Assembly: GCA_030834835.1 (NCBI GenBank)
Contig: JAUQXD010000707.1
Location: 1-5,564, forward strand
Direction: 5' to 3'
Origin: Thermoflexales bacterium
Lineage (GTDB): Bacteria; Chloroflexota; Anaerolineae; Fen-1058
DNA length: 5,564 nt
Part shown: positions 1-5,359 of the stretch, piece after piece
How positions within the stretch are numbered: the first letter of the stretch is position 1
Layout of the letters: each line of letters opens with the position of its first letter
Notes under the pieces: generated by a model
Seen by the model: the letters and a program-made list of their open reading frames with translations, nothing else
What the model was told of the DNA's origin: nothing
Database searches by the model: none
Program-made: the position numbers and the translations under genes

Positions 1-44
1 CGTGCTGCGTGATGATGCTCACGAAACACGCATCACGCACCACG
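1..44 (-). terminator. Hairpin downstream of the DUF3090 gene, possible terminator or intergenic repeat
   Basis: Arms 1-14 and 31-44 are inverted repeats with 13 of 14 pairs (the only mismatch is 5 against 40) and a 16-nt loop. The hairpin begins 11 nt after the DUF3090 stop codon, which suits a transcription end for the phosphatase-DUF3090 unit. A T-run, if there is one on the minus strand, would fall outside the window, so a factor-independent terminator cannot be confirmed. The arms are made of CACGCA/TGCGTG motifs that also occur in other gaps here, so the hairpin may instead belong to a dispersed intergenic repeat family. Confidence 0.5.
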
Positions 45-54
45 TCTGATTGAA

Positions 55-591
55 CTACTGAACGATCAGGTCTTTCGTATGCCCGTTGCGCTTGGGGCAG
101 AAATGGCCGTCGGGATTGATGGGGCGGCCGCAGAGCGCGCAGGTCGGGCGGCCTTTCGAGACGATGTCCAGCGCATTATCGGCCATGGCTTTGGCCTGCC
201 CGCGCGAGATCCAGAAGCGCGCCGTCACGCCCTCGTCCTCGGCTTGATCTTCGGCCTGCAACGCCTGCGCCACGATGACGACCAGGTCTTGATCGGAGTC
301 GTAGCCCAGGCCCATCTGCCCCACTTTGAATTCCGGCTCGAACGGCGGCTGCAACACCAGGTCGCGTTGATCGACGTCGTCCAGGTCGGTGCGGTCGGGA
401 AAGCGTTGGGTCAGTTCTTCCAAAAATTGATGGATGCCCAGGGCCAGCGCGCGCACCTGTTCCTTCTCGGTCTCGATGGTGATCGTCGTCGGGCCGCGCC
501 GCGCCTGCAGATAAAACACGCGCTGACCGGGCTGCCCCACTGCGCCGGTGGTCACGGCCGAGACGGGATTCAAATCGATGTTGCGTGCCAT
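55..591 (-). CDS. DUF3090 family protein with C-terminal zinc-knuckle motif
   Basis: This 178-residue protein matches the DUF3090 family (TIGR03847 type), known mainly from Actinobacteria and Chloroflexi and without an assigned biochemical role. Residues 1-110 form the family core, with a strand-rich start (QRVFYLQARRG, 23-33) followed by a helix that begins TEKEQVRALA. A hydrophilic acidic stretch (113-121) comes next. The C-terminus has the typical Cys pattern: Cys151-x2-Cys154, then His163, Cys165 and His171, probably binding one zinc. The protein looks soluble, with no signal peptide or membrane segment. The start lies 3 nt after the stop of the phosphatase gene, and a purine-rich AAGGAAGG sits 11 nt upstream inside that gene, so the two are probably co-translated. 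In Actinobacteria DUF3090 genes travel with a phosphomutase-like and a PI3/PI4-kinase-like gene, and the first of these is present here. Family assignment is firm; function is unknown. Confidence 0.92.
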   Translation of the reverse strand: MARNIDLNPVSAVTTGAVGQPGQRVFYLQARRGPTTITIETEKEQVRALALGIHQFLEELTQRFPDRTDLDDVDQRDLVLQPPFEPEFKVGQMGLGYDSDQDLVVIVAQALQAEDQAEDEGVTARFWISRGQAKAMADNALDIVSKGRPTCALCGRPINPDGHFCPKRNGHTKDLIVQ

Positions 592-594
592 GCG

Positions 595-1236
595 TTACGT
601 CGCCTTCCTTTTGGCGGGTTGCTGATGGTCGGGCAATGGCTGAAACGGCCCGGTATCGTTCAGGCGGCCAATCCGCGCCCCGAACGGCCCGATGGCGATC
701 ACGCTGATCGAGGCCGGGCTGATGGCGATGCGCTGGAAGTTATCGAGTGCGATGCCGGAATAATACGCCACGATGACCTTGATGACATCGCCGTGCGAGA
801 ACAACACGACGGTGTCTTTCTCGTGCGCGGCGATGATCTTCTCGACGGCGGCCACGGCGCGGCTCTGCATCTCGCGGAACGATTCGCCGTTGGGGAAGGC
901 AAAGGTGCTGGGCGTGGCCTGCACCGTCTTCCATTCCTTCTTCTGCGCCAGCACCTTCAGCGATTGACCCTGCCAGTCGCCATACCTCACTTCGCCCAGA
1001 TTGGGCACTTTGTTGATCTTGAGGCCGCGCGCTCTGGCGACGGGCTGCGCCGTTTCGAGGGTGCGCTCGAGCGGGCTGGAGTAGATCGCCGCCAACTCGA
1101 TCGGCTTGAGGCGCTCCACCAGGTCCTGCGCCTGCTTCTGGCCTAAATCGTTCAGATGAACATCCGGTAACCAACCTGCTAATTTCTTGTCGGCCCAATC
1201 CGTATGGCCGTGTCGAATGAGAATCAGAGTAGTCAT
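595..1236 (-). CDS. Histidine phosphatase superfamily protein, MSMEG_4193-type probable phosphomutase
   Basis: This 213-residue cytoplasmic enzyme belongs to the phosphoglycerate mutase-like (histidine phosphatase) superfamily. The N-terminal RHG motif supplies Arg8 and the phospho-acceptor His9. Arg58 in SSPLERT and His148 in SHGD complete the phosphate pocket, and Glu82 in LGEVRYGDW is the likely acid/base. The stretches WKTVQATPS (102-110), FPNGES and NFQRIAISPASISV (166-179), and the terminal RLNDTG, are characteristic of the MSMEG_4193 subgroup (TIGR03848) rather than of glycolytic GpmA/GpmB. The substrate is not known. The proposal of a phosphomutase for this subgroup comes from its association with a kinase-like gene and DUF3090. 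The last 20 residues are a basic, proline- and glutamine-containing tail. The ATG at 1236 places RHG at the usual distance; no strong ribosome-binding site is visible. It is the first gene of a two-gene unit with DUF3090. Confidence 0.94.
   Translation of the reverse strand: MTTLILIRHGHTDWADKKLAGWLPDVHLNDLGQKQAQDLVERLKPIELAAIYSSPLERTLETAQPVARARGLKINKVPNLGEVRYGDWQGQSLKVLAQKKEWKTVQATPSTFAFPNGESFREMQSRAVAAVEKIIAAHEKDTVVLFSHGDVIKVIVAYYSGIALDNFQRIAISPASISVIAIGPFGARIGRLNDTGPFQPLPDHQQPAKRKAT
603..610 (-). promoter_or_regulatory. Shine-Dalgarno sequence for the DUF3090 gene
   Basis: On the minus strand this reads AAGGAAGG and lies inside the last codons of the phosphatase gene, 11 nt before the DUF3090 ATG. 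It supports that start and translation from a shared message. The spacing is slightly long. Confidence 0.55.
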
Positions 1237-1280
1237 GTAGTGAAATGGTCTTTAGTCGCGTAGTCTGATGATGCGGAGAA

Positions 1281-1289
1281 ATTGTACCA
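1281..1289 (-). promoter_or_regulatory. Candidate extended -10 promoter for the phosphatase-DUF3090 unit
   Basis: On the minus strand this reads TGGTACAAT: a TACAAT hexamer (5 of 6 to the sigma70 consensus) preceded by the TGn extension. Expected transcription start is near 1274, giving a leader of about 38 nt before the ATG at 1236. No good -35 box is present; the best at 16-nt spacing is GCAACA (3 of 6), which is acceptable for an extended -10 promoter. The 101-nt gap after the preceding gene makes an independent promoter plausible. Confidence 0.45.
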
Positions 1290-1311
1290 CATGGAAAGGG
1301 TGTGTTGCGGG

Positions 1312-1326
1312 GTGCGTGGTGCGTGA
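1312..1326. repeat. CACGCA-type intergenic repeat, inverted copy of part of 1-44
   Basis: On the minus strand this segment reads TCACGCACCACGCAC. Twelve bases (1315-1326) are the exact reverse complement of 33-44. The two copies sit on either side of the phosphatase-DUF3090 unit in inverted orientation. The motif is simple in composition, so common origin is likely but not certain. Confidence 0.45.
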
Positions 1327-1337
1327 AATCGACGGCG

Positions 1338-2279
1338 CTATCGGGCCGTTAGGTTATTGGAAAGGGTCCAAGGGCAGGTAATGGTATCGTAACCTTCTTC
1401 GCTAGGGTGCTTGTTGAAATCATACCAGTAACGCCCCATCCAGACCAACTTATTGTTAGCATCATAACCCAACCACAACGACAAATCGTAGTTCACGTCG
1501 ATGCGGCTATTATCCCAGTAGACCACATTATAGCGGGTCGCTTTCTCAGAGATCGACGGATAAGGTGTGTCCTCAAACCAGACTTGCCTGTGCGGTCCAA
1601 ATTCATTCAAGGCGGTTTCCACTTCATCAAAGGTCATGTCCGACCGAAGTAATTCGCAGTAAACATGCTGCTGTACCTGGGCAATCCGCAGGTGGCCGAG
1701 AAACACCATGCTCAGGATGATGAAAGCCGAACTGACCGCTGCTACTCCAACAAGAGGGAGAAAGTTTCGCAATTCGACGCTGTCACTGGCCGCTTCGTAC
1801 TGCCGCACATCACGTGCTGTGGCACGATAGAGATAGACGACGACCAGTACTCCGGCCAGGATGTTGAACACAACTGAGCCGATGCGGGGCACCCATTGAT
1901 TTTGCAACTCGTCAACTACGGCACTGCCACCTGCCGATACGCCGGGGATCGCGGGCCACTCGACAGTGGTTGGCACCGATCGCACAAAGAGCAAGGCCAG
2001 ACCGATCGCTATCAATACACTCACAATTGAAATGAAGATATAGACGCCAAAAGCCGCGACGAAGTAAGCCAGCGCCTTGCGCCGCCGACCCATGCGTAGC
2101 CAGTTCCACGCGGCCACACAGAACCCGGCAAAGCACCCAACCGCCGATGCGGTTTCAACTGAGAACTGGCTGATTAGAAAGACCACGCCCATAGTCATCA
2201 GCGTGGTCACGGCGATGTCGAGTGGCGGCCGGACTTTGCGGGGGAAAACGACGTTCACAGCAGCGGCGGTTTCTTCCAT
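1338..2279 (-). CDS. Uncharacterised membrane protein, paralogue A of a tandem pair
   Basis: I do not recognise a named family. The 313-residue protein has five predicted membrane segments: about 21-39, 44-61, 70-98, 133-151 and 172-194. The basic stretches RKVR (14-17) and RMGRRRKA (62-69) lie on the predicted cytoplasmic side. That topology places the 33-residue loop 99-131 and the whole C-terminal domain (about 196-313) outside. The C-terminal domain begins with Cys208 (HVYCELL) followed by a helix pattern (MTFDEVETALNEFG) resembling the opening of BamE/SmpA-like folds, then aromatic-rich strands, and it ends with Cys302 in TCPW. The two cysteines are conserved in the neighbouring copy and could form a disulfide. 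The ATG at 2279 is 16 nt after the stop of paralogue B and has no clear ribosome-binding site, but MEETA is shared by both copies. The C-terminal half is notably AT-rich. Function unknown; a sensor or envelope role is only a guess. Confidence 0.85.
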   Translation of the reverse strand: MEETAAAVNVVFPRKVRPPLDIAVTTLMTMGVVFLISQFSVETASAVGCFAGFCVAAWNWLRMGRRRKALAYFVAAFGVYIFISIVSVLIAIGLALLFVRSVPTTVEWPAIPGVSAGGSAVVDELQNQWVPRIGSVVFNILAGVLVVVYLYRATARDVRQYEAASDSVELRNFLPLVGVAAVSSAFIILSMVFLGHLRIAQVQQHVYCELLRSDMTFDEVETALNEFGPHRQVWFEDTPYPSISEKATRYNVVYWDNSRIDVNYDLSLWLGYDANNKLVWMGRYWYDFNKHPSEEGYDTITCPWTLSNNLTAR

Positions 2280-2295
2280 GGCACGTTTGGCTACA

Positions 2296-3222
2296 CTATC
2301 TCGCAGTCAGGCTGTTGAAGATAGTCCATGGGCAGGTGATAACTTTGCTGAAACTCCAGGAAAAATCACTCAGACGGCGTTCTATGGAGGCTAACTTGCT
2401 TTCGGAGTTAAACCCCAACCTGAGCGACAAATCGTATCTTGTCTCGAAGTAGTCATCGAGCCAAAAGACTACTTGGTAGTATGAAACACCTTTAGTGTAC
2501 GGTATAGTGCCTTTCCTGACATCCAATCGATCGTTCGTGCCGAGCTTGTTTAGGGCCTGACTGACCTCATACAGGCTTTGGCCTGGCTGCAAGACTTCGC
2601 AGTAAACATGATTCTGAAATTGCGCGACGGGTATTTGGTTGAGAAAGACTGTGCTGCCAAATATGAATACGGCACTGATCACTGCGACTCCAACGAACGG
2701 CAGGAGGTACTGGAACTCAACTTTATCACTGGCTGGCTGATAGTGGGACACATCGCGCGCGGTCGCCTTGTACAGATAGACCACGGCCAATGCTCCAGCG
2801 ACGAGAACAAACAGCAGTCTGCCGGCAGCTGGCACCAGACCGTTCTGAACAACATCGGTGACGACGCTGCGCGCAGACATCACGCCGGGAATTTCAGGCC
2901 ATTCGGTGGTGGTCGGCACCGACCGCACAAAGAGCCGAGTCAGACCGAACGCGATCAACACGCTGATGACTAGAATGAGAATATAGACGCCAAAACCAGC
3001 GGCGCAGTGAGCCAACGCCTTGCGCCGCCGACCCATCCGCAGCCAGTTCCAGGCTGCCATAGAAAAACCGGCGAAAGAGCCAACCGCCGATGCGGTCAGA
3101 AACGAGAATTCGCTGAGCAGAAAGACGATGATCATGGTGATCACCGTGAGTGCGGCGATGTCGATCGCGGGCCGAACTTTGCGGGGGAAAATGGCGTTCA
3201 CGTCAGGCGCAGTCTCTTCCAT
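2296..3222 (-). CDS. Uncharacterised membrane protein, paralogue B of a tandem pair
   Basis: This 308-residue protein is the upstream copy of the duplicated pair and is equally unrecognised. Membrane segments are predicted at about 21-38, 44-61, 70-98, 131-151 and 172-194, with the same cytoplasmic RMGRRRKA stretch (62-69). The C-terminal domain (about 196-308) is predicted outside. It carries Cys208 (HVYCEVL), a G-Q-S-L-Y-E-V-x3-L-x2-LG pattern (214-228) like the first helix of BamE/SmpA-type domains, YDLSLRLGF (263-271), and Cys297 in TCPW. Paralogue A shares these landmarks but differs between them, which suggests different ligands or relaxed constraint. The ATG at 3222 is supported by a strong AGGGAAGG five nt upstream. 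Only 88 nt separate it from the YchF-like gene, and a hairpin occupies part of that gap, so expression may depend on readthrough. Paralogue A follows after 16 nt, so the pair is probably co-transcribed. Confidence 0.87.
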   Translation of the reverse strand: MEETAPDVNAIFPRKVRPAIDIAALTVITMIIVFLLSEFSFLTASAVGSFAGFSMAAWNWLRMGRRRKALAHCAAGFGVYILILVISVLIAFGLTRLFVRSVPTTTEWPEIPGVMSARSVVTDVVQNGLVPAAGRLLFVLVAGALAVVYLYKATARDVSHYQPASDKVEFQYLLPFVGVAVISAVFIFGSTVFLNQIPVAQFQNHVYCEVLQPGQSLYEVSQALNKLGTNDRLDVRKGTIPYTKGVSYYQVVFWLDDYFETRYDLSLRLGFNSESKLASIERRLSDFSWSFSKVITCPWTIFNSLTAR

Positions 3223-3227
3223 GCCAA

Positions 3228-3235
3228 CCTTCCCT
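3228..3235 (-). promoter_or_regulatory. Shine-Dalgarno sequence for paralogue B
   Basis: The minus strand reads AGGGAAGG with 5 nt to the ATG at 3222, the clearest ribosome-binding site in the window. It lies 5 nt downstream of the 3241-3276 hairpin, so that hairpin could affect ribosome access. Confidence 0.75.
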
Positions 3236-3240
3236 ACAGA

Positions 3241-3276
3241 AAACGAGGCATCAGGTCACCCCCCGATGCCTCGTTT
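3241..3276 (-). terminator. Stem-loop after the YchF-like gene, likely terminator or attenuator
   Basis: Arms 3241-3252 and 3265-3276 pair perfectly over 12 bp around a 12-nt loop. Read on the minus strand, the stem follows the YchF-like stop by 34 nt and ends in GTTTTCTGT, a short T-run partly inside the stem. This fits a moderate intrinsic terminator for the YchF-like gene. It leaves no room for a promoter between the stem and the start of paralogue B, so incomplete termination or a promoter upstream of the stem would be needed to express that gene. I saw no convincing promoter in 3277-3310. Confidence 0.6.
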
Positions 3277-3310
3277 CACGCATTTTGTTTCACTCGTCAC
3301 TCATCAATCG

Positions 3311-4378
3311 TCACATATTGTGCCGGATGTGAACGATGTCGCCGTCCTTGACGATGTACTCTTTGCCTTCCAGCCGGAACTTGCCTTTGTGTTTGGCCTG
3401 CTCGAGGCCGCCCAGTTCGATGAGGTCGGGATAGGCCACCACTTCGGCGCGGATGAAGCCCTTGGCCAGGTCGGTGTGAATTTCACCGGCGGCCTCGACG
3501 GCGGTTGCGCCGCGCTTCACCGTCCACGCGCGCACTTCATCTTCGCCCACCGTGAAGAACGATTGCAGCCCCAGCAGATCGTACGACAGGCCGATGACGC
3601 GGCTGCGGCTCAGTTCTTTAATGCCGTACTCTTCCATAAACAAGGGCGCGTCTTCCGGCGACAACTCCGCGATCTCGCGCTCCAGCCGCCCGCGCAAAGC
3701 GACGAGGGCGCTTTTTTGATGCGGATACTCGAGCGTAGGCGGAGTGCCTTCATCGCCGATGTTGATGATGATGAGCACGGGCTTGATCGAGAGGAAGCCG
3801 TAGCCGCGCGTCATTTGAAACTCTTCCGGGGTCAATTCCATATCACGCAGCGGCTGCTCTTGATCGAGATGCGCCTTTAGCTTTTCAAACAGGCCCTTTT
3901 CCTTCAGCGCCAGATCGCGATCTTTGCCGCCCTTGCCGATGCTCTCCACGATCTTCTCATAGCGCCGTTCCACCGCGCCCATGTCGTTGAGCAGGAACTC
4001 GGTGTCGAGGGTCGCCAGGTCGGCCGCCGGATCGATCGGGCCGTCGTGGGGCACCGAGGGATCATCGAAAGCACGAATGACCAGCACGAAGGCATCCATC
4101 TGGCCCAATAGATTGACGAACGGGCCGGGCAGCCCTTTCTTGCTGATGCCTTTGTCCAGCCCCGCGATGTCGGCGTAAGTAACTTTAGCGTAGATGGTTT
4201 TGCGCGGCTTGAACATCTTGCTCAGAATGTCCACGCGCTCATCGGGCACGGACGTGATCGCCGTGTGGATGTCCAATCGGCCGGATGAGTATGCCGAGGT
4301 GGCTTTTTCGCCGCCGGCCAGCGCGTGAAAGATGGTCGTTTTGCCGCTCTGCGGAAGTCCGATGATGCCAATCTGCAT
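3311..4378 (-). CDS. YchF/Obg-like (OLA1-type) P-loop GTPase/ATPase with TGS domain, divergent
   Basis: This 355-residue protein is slightly shorter than typical YchF (about 363). The G domain has a P-loop GLPQSGKTT (7-15), a DIAGL Walker-B/G3 motif (70-74) and the YchF-typical FVLVIRAFDD...DP region (97-117). A helical insertion follows (about 125-190). The TGS domain (about 272-355) is well conserved: LQSFFTVGEDEVRAWT, GEIHTDLAKGFIRAE and the terminal KEYIVKDGDIVHI. YchF proteins bind ribosomes, prefer ATP in characterised cases, and act in translation and stress responses. Differences from standard YchF are clear: the P-loop is QSGKT instead of NVGKS, the usual NFPFCTIEPN switch-I segment is missing, and the NxxE specificity motif reads NIGD (206-209). 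The exact nucleotide preference is therefore uncertain, and I give no symbol. The ATG at 4378 gives the standard N-terminus before the P-loop and lies behind a strong promoter. Confidence 0.92.
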   Translation of the reverse strand: MQIGIIGLPQSGKTTIFHALAGGEKATSAYSSGRLDIHTAITSVPDERVDILSKMFKPRKTIYAKVTYADIAGLDKGISKKGLPGPFVNLLGQMDAFVLVIRAFDDPSVPHDGPIDPAADLATLDTEFLLNDMGAVERRYEKIVESIGKGGKDRDLALKEKGLFEKLKAHLDQEQPLRDMELTPEEFQMTRGYGFLSIKPVLIIINIGDEGTPPTLEYPHQKSALVALRGRLEREIAELSPEDAPLFMEEYGIKELSRSRVIGLSYDLLGLQSFFTVGEDEVRAWTVKRGATAVEAAGEIHTDLAKGFIRAEVVAYPDLIELGGLEQAKHKGKFRLEGKEYIVKDGDIVHIRHNM

Positions 4379-4408
4379 GGTTCGCTCGCAATCAGGAAAG
4401 TTGCGGTC

Positions 4409-4437
4409 ATTATGCCCGAATCGGCAGTGCTGGTCAA
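4409..4437 (-). promoter_or_regulatory. Sigma70-type promoter for the YchF-like gene
   Basis: On the minus strand a TTGACC -35 box (4432-4437) and a CATAAT -10 box (4409-4414) are separated by 17 nt, each matching 5 of 6 consensus bases. Transcription would begin near 4402, leaving a leader of about 24 nt before the ATG at 4378. Confidence 0.75.
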
Positions 4438-4441
4438 GTCA

Positions 4442-4465
4442 CACGCGCTCACGCGCGCACGCCTG
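4442..4465. repeat. Three 8-bp direct repeats between divergent promoters, candidate operator
   Basis: Three head-to-tail units, CACGCGCT, CACGCGCG and CACGCCTG, share CACGC at exact 8-bp spacing. They occupy the gap between the two divergent -35 boxes (4437 and 4478), where a bound regulator could affect both genes. The 8-bp period differs from the 11-bp period usual for OmpR/PhoB binding sites. The motif also resembles the CACGCA repeats in other gaps of this window, so a repeat without regulatory role is possible. Confidence 0.35.
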
Positions 4466-4477
4466 ACTTTCCGCCCC

Positions 4478-4506
4478 TTGCCGCCGATACCAAGCTATCC
4501 TATAAT
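4478..4506 (+). promoter_or_regulatory. Sigma70-type promoter for the response regulator gene
   Basis: A TTGCCG -35 box (4478-4483, 4 of 6) and a perfect TATAAT -10 box (4501-4506) are separated by 17 nt. Transcription would start near 4513, about 16 nt before the ATG at 4529. The in-frame ATG at 4505 overlaps the -10 box and would not be in the transcript, which decides the start choice. Confidence 0.75.
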
Positions 4507-4528
4507 GCGTGTACCTGGGCGGCCCGGC

Positions 4529-5347
4529 ATGACCAACAGCCAGAAACCTTCGATTCTGATCGTCGACGATGATGAAGACACGCGCGCCATGCTGCAGGTG
4601 GTGCTCTCGCGGGACGAGTATGACGTGACGACGGCGGTCAGCGCCGAAGACGCCCTGCGCAAGTTGTCGGTGTTGTCGTATGAATCGGTGGTGATTGACC
4701 TGCTGCTGCCAAACATGAATGGCGTGCAGCTGCTGCGCGAGATTCAGCGCCGGTGGCCGGATACGGTCTCGATTGTGCTGACCGCCTATCCGACGCTGGA
4801 CACGGCGGTAGCGGCCTTGCGCGCGGGCGCGCACGATTATCTGAGCAAACCCTGCCTGCCAGTCGAGATTCGCCGCTCCGTCGAGGATGGCCTGGCCAAG
4901 CGGCGCGGGCTGATTAAGCGGTACGAGTTGATGCGCGCCCTGGAACAGCAATTGATGGACGGCCTGGCCGCGTTGCGCGAAGAACAGGCCGGCCGCGCTA
5001 GCCGGTTGGTGCAAGAGGCCGATCCAGCCACGGACACCGCCAACATCGTGCGCGTCGGCCCGTTCCTGATCGACCGGGAGCGGCACGTGGCGCTGCTGGG
5101 TGACACGCAGCTCAACCTGACGCCGGTCGAGTTTGAAATTCTGGCGACCCTGGCCGAGCGCGCGCCAGCCGTGTTGAGTCCGCTGGAGTTGATGCGGCGG
5201 GCGCTGGAATACGAGGTCAGCGAGGCTGAAGCCGGTGACATGGCTCGCTGGCACATTCATCATCTGCGCCGCAAGTTGGAAGCCGACGGCGCGGGGTCCC
5301 GCCTCATCCAGACCGTGCGCGGTCTGGGCTACCGAATCGACATTTGA
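4529..5347 (+). CDS. OmpR/PhoB-type two-component response regulator
   Basis: This 272-residue DNA-binding regulator has an N-terminal receiver domain (about 8-122). Its acidic pocket is Asp13-Asp15, the phospho-acceptor is Asp57 (VVIDLLLPNMNG), and the switch residues are Thr85 and Lys107 (YLSKP), all intact. The segment AVAALRAGAHDYLSKP resembles NtrC-type receivers more than OmpR-type ones. A long charged helical linker (about 122-165), possibly a coiled coil, leads to a C-terminal winged-helix domain (about 173-272) with LTPVEFEIL, the recognition-helix region ARWHIHHLRRKLE and the closing VRGLGYRI. The target genes and partner kinase are not known; no kinase gene lies in the window. The start at 4529 is preferred over in-frame upstream ATGs at 4325 and 4505 because the promoter TATAAT covers 4501-4506 and the receiver begins normally after 4529. 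The next gene follows after 12 nt and is probably co-transcribed. Confidence 0.93.
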   Translation: MTNSQKPSILIVDDDEDTRAMLQVVLSRDEYDVTTAVSAEDALRKLSVLSYESVVIDLLLPNMNGVQLLREIQRRWPDTVSIVLTAYPTLDTAVAALRAGAHDYLSKPCLPVEIRRSVEDGLAKRRGLIKRYELMRALEQQLMDGLAALREEQAGRASRLVQEADPATDTANIVRVGPFLIDRERHVALLGDTQLNLTPVEFEILATLAERAPAVLSPLELMRRALEYEVSEAEAGDMARWHIHHLRRKLEADGAGSRLIQTVRGLGYRIDI

Positions 5348-5359
5348 CAGGCAAAACCT

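Larger units (their letters stand above)
1338..3222 (-). repeat. Tandem gene duplication, two paralogous membrane-protein genes
   Basis: The two genes align without gaps for about the first 250 codons at an offset of 943 bp. By hand count, 70 of the first 100 residues and 35 of the next 60 are identical. DNA is also conserved in places: 2073-2093 and 3016-3036 are identical over 21 bp, coding for part of the RMGRRRKA stretch, and 2038-2052 matches 2981-2995. Identity falls in the C-terminal domain, but the last 13 codons (ITCPW to LTAR) are again close. Confidence 0.9.

Noticed and set aside
79..1146. Open frame of 355 codons on the plus strand
   Set aside because: It lies opposite two well-recognised genes (phosphatase and DUF3090), its translation is rich in Arg, Gly and His as expected for a GC-rich antisense shadow, and it has no recognisable domain.
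1237..1337. Terminator after paralogue A
   Set aside because: I found no stable GC-rich stem followed by a T-run in this gap, only the candidate promoter and the CACGCA repeat.
3020..3880. Open frame of 286 codons on the plus strand
   Set aside because: It is antisense to the start of paralogue B and the conserved 3' half of the YchF-like gene and runs through the hairpin; no ribosome-binding site or family signature.
4325..4528. Longer N-terminus for the response regulator, from ATG 4325 or 4505
   Set aside because: The extension from 4325 would overlap the divergent YchF-like gene and both promoters, and ATG 4505 is part of the TATAAT box. The receiver domain is complete from 4529.
4439..5263. 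Open frame of 274 codons on the minus strand
   Set aside because: It is antisense to the response regulator and low in recognisable structure; a composition-driven shadow.
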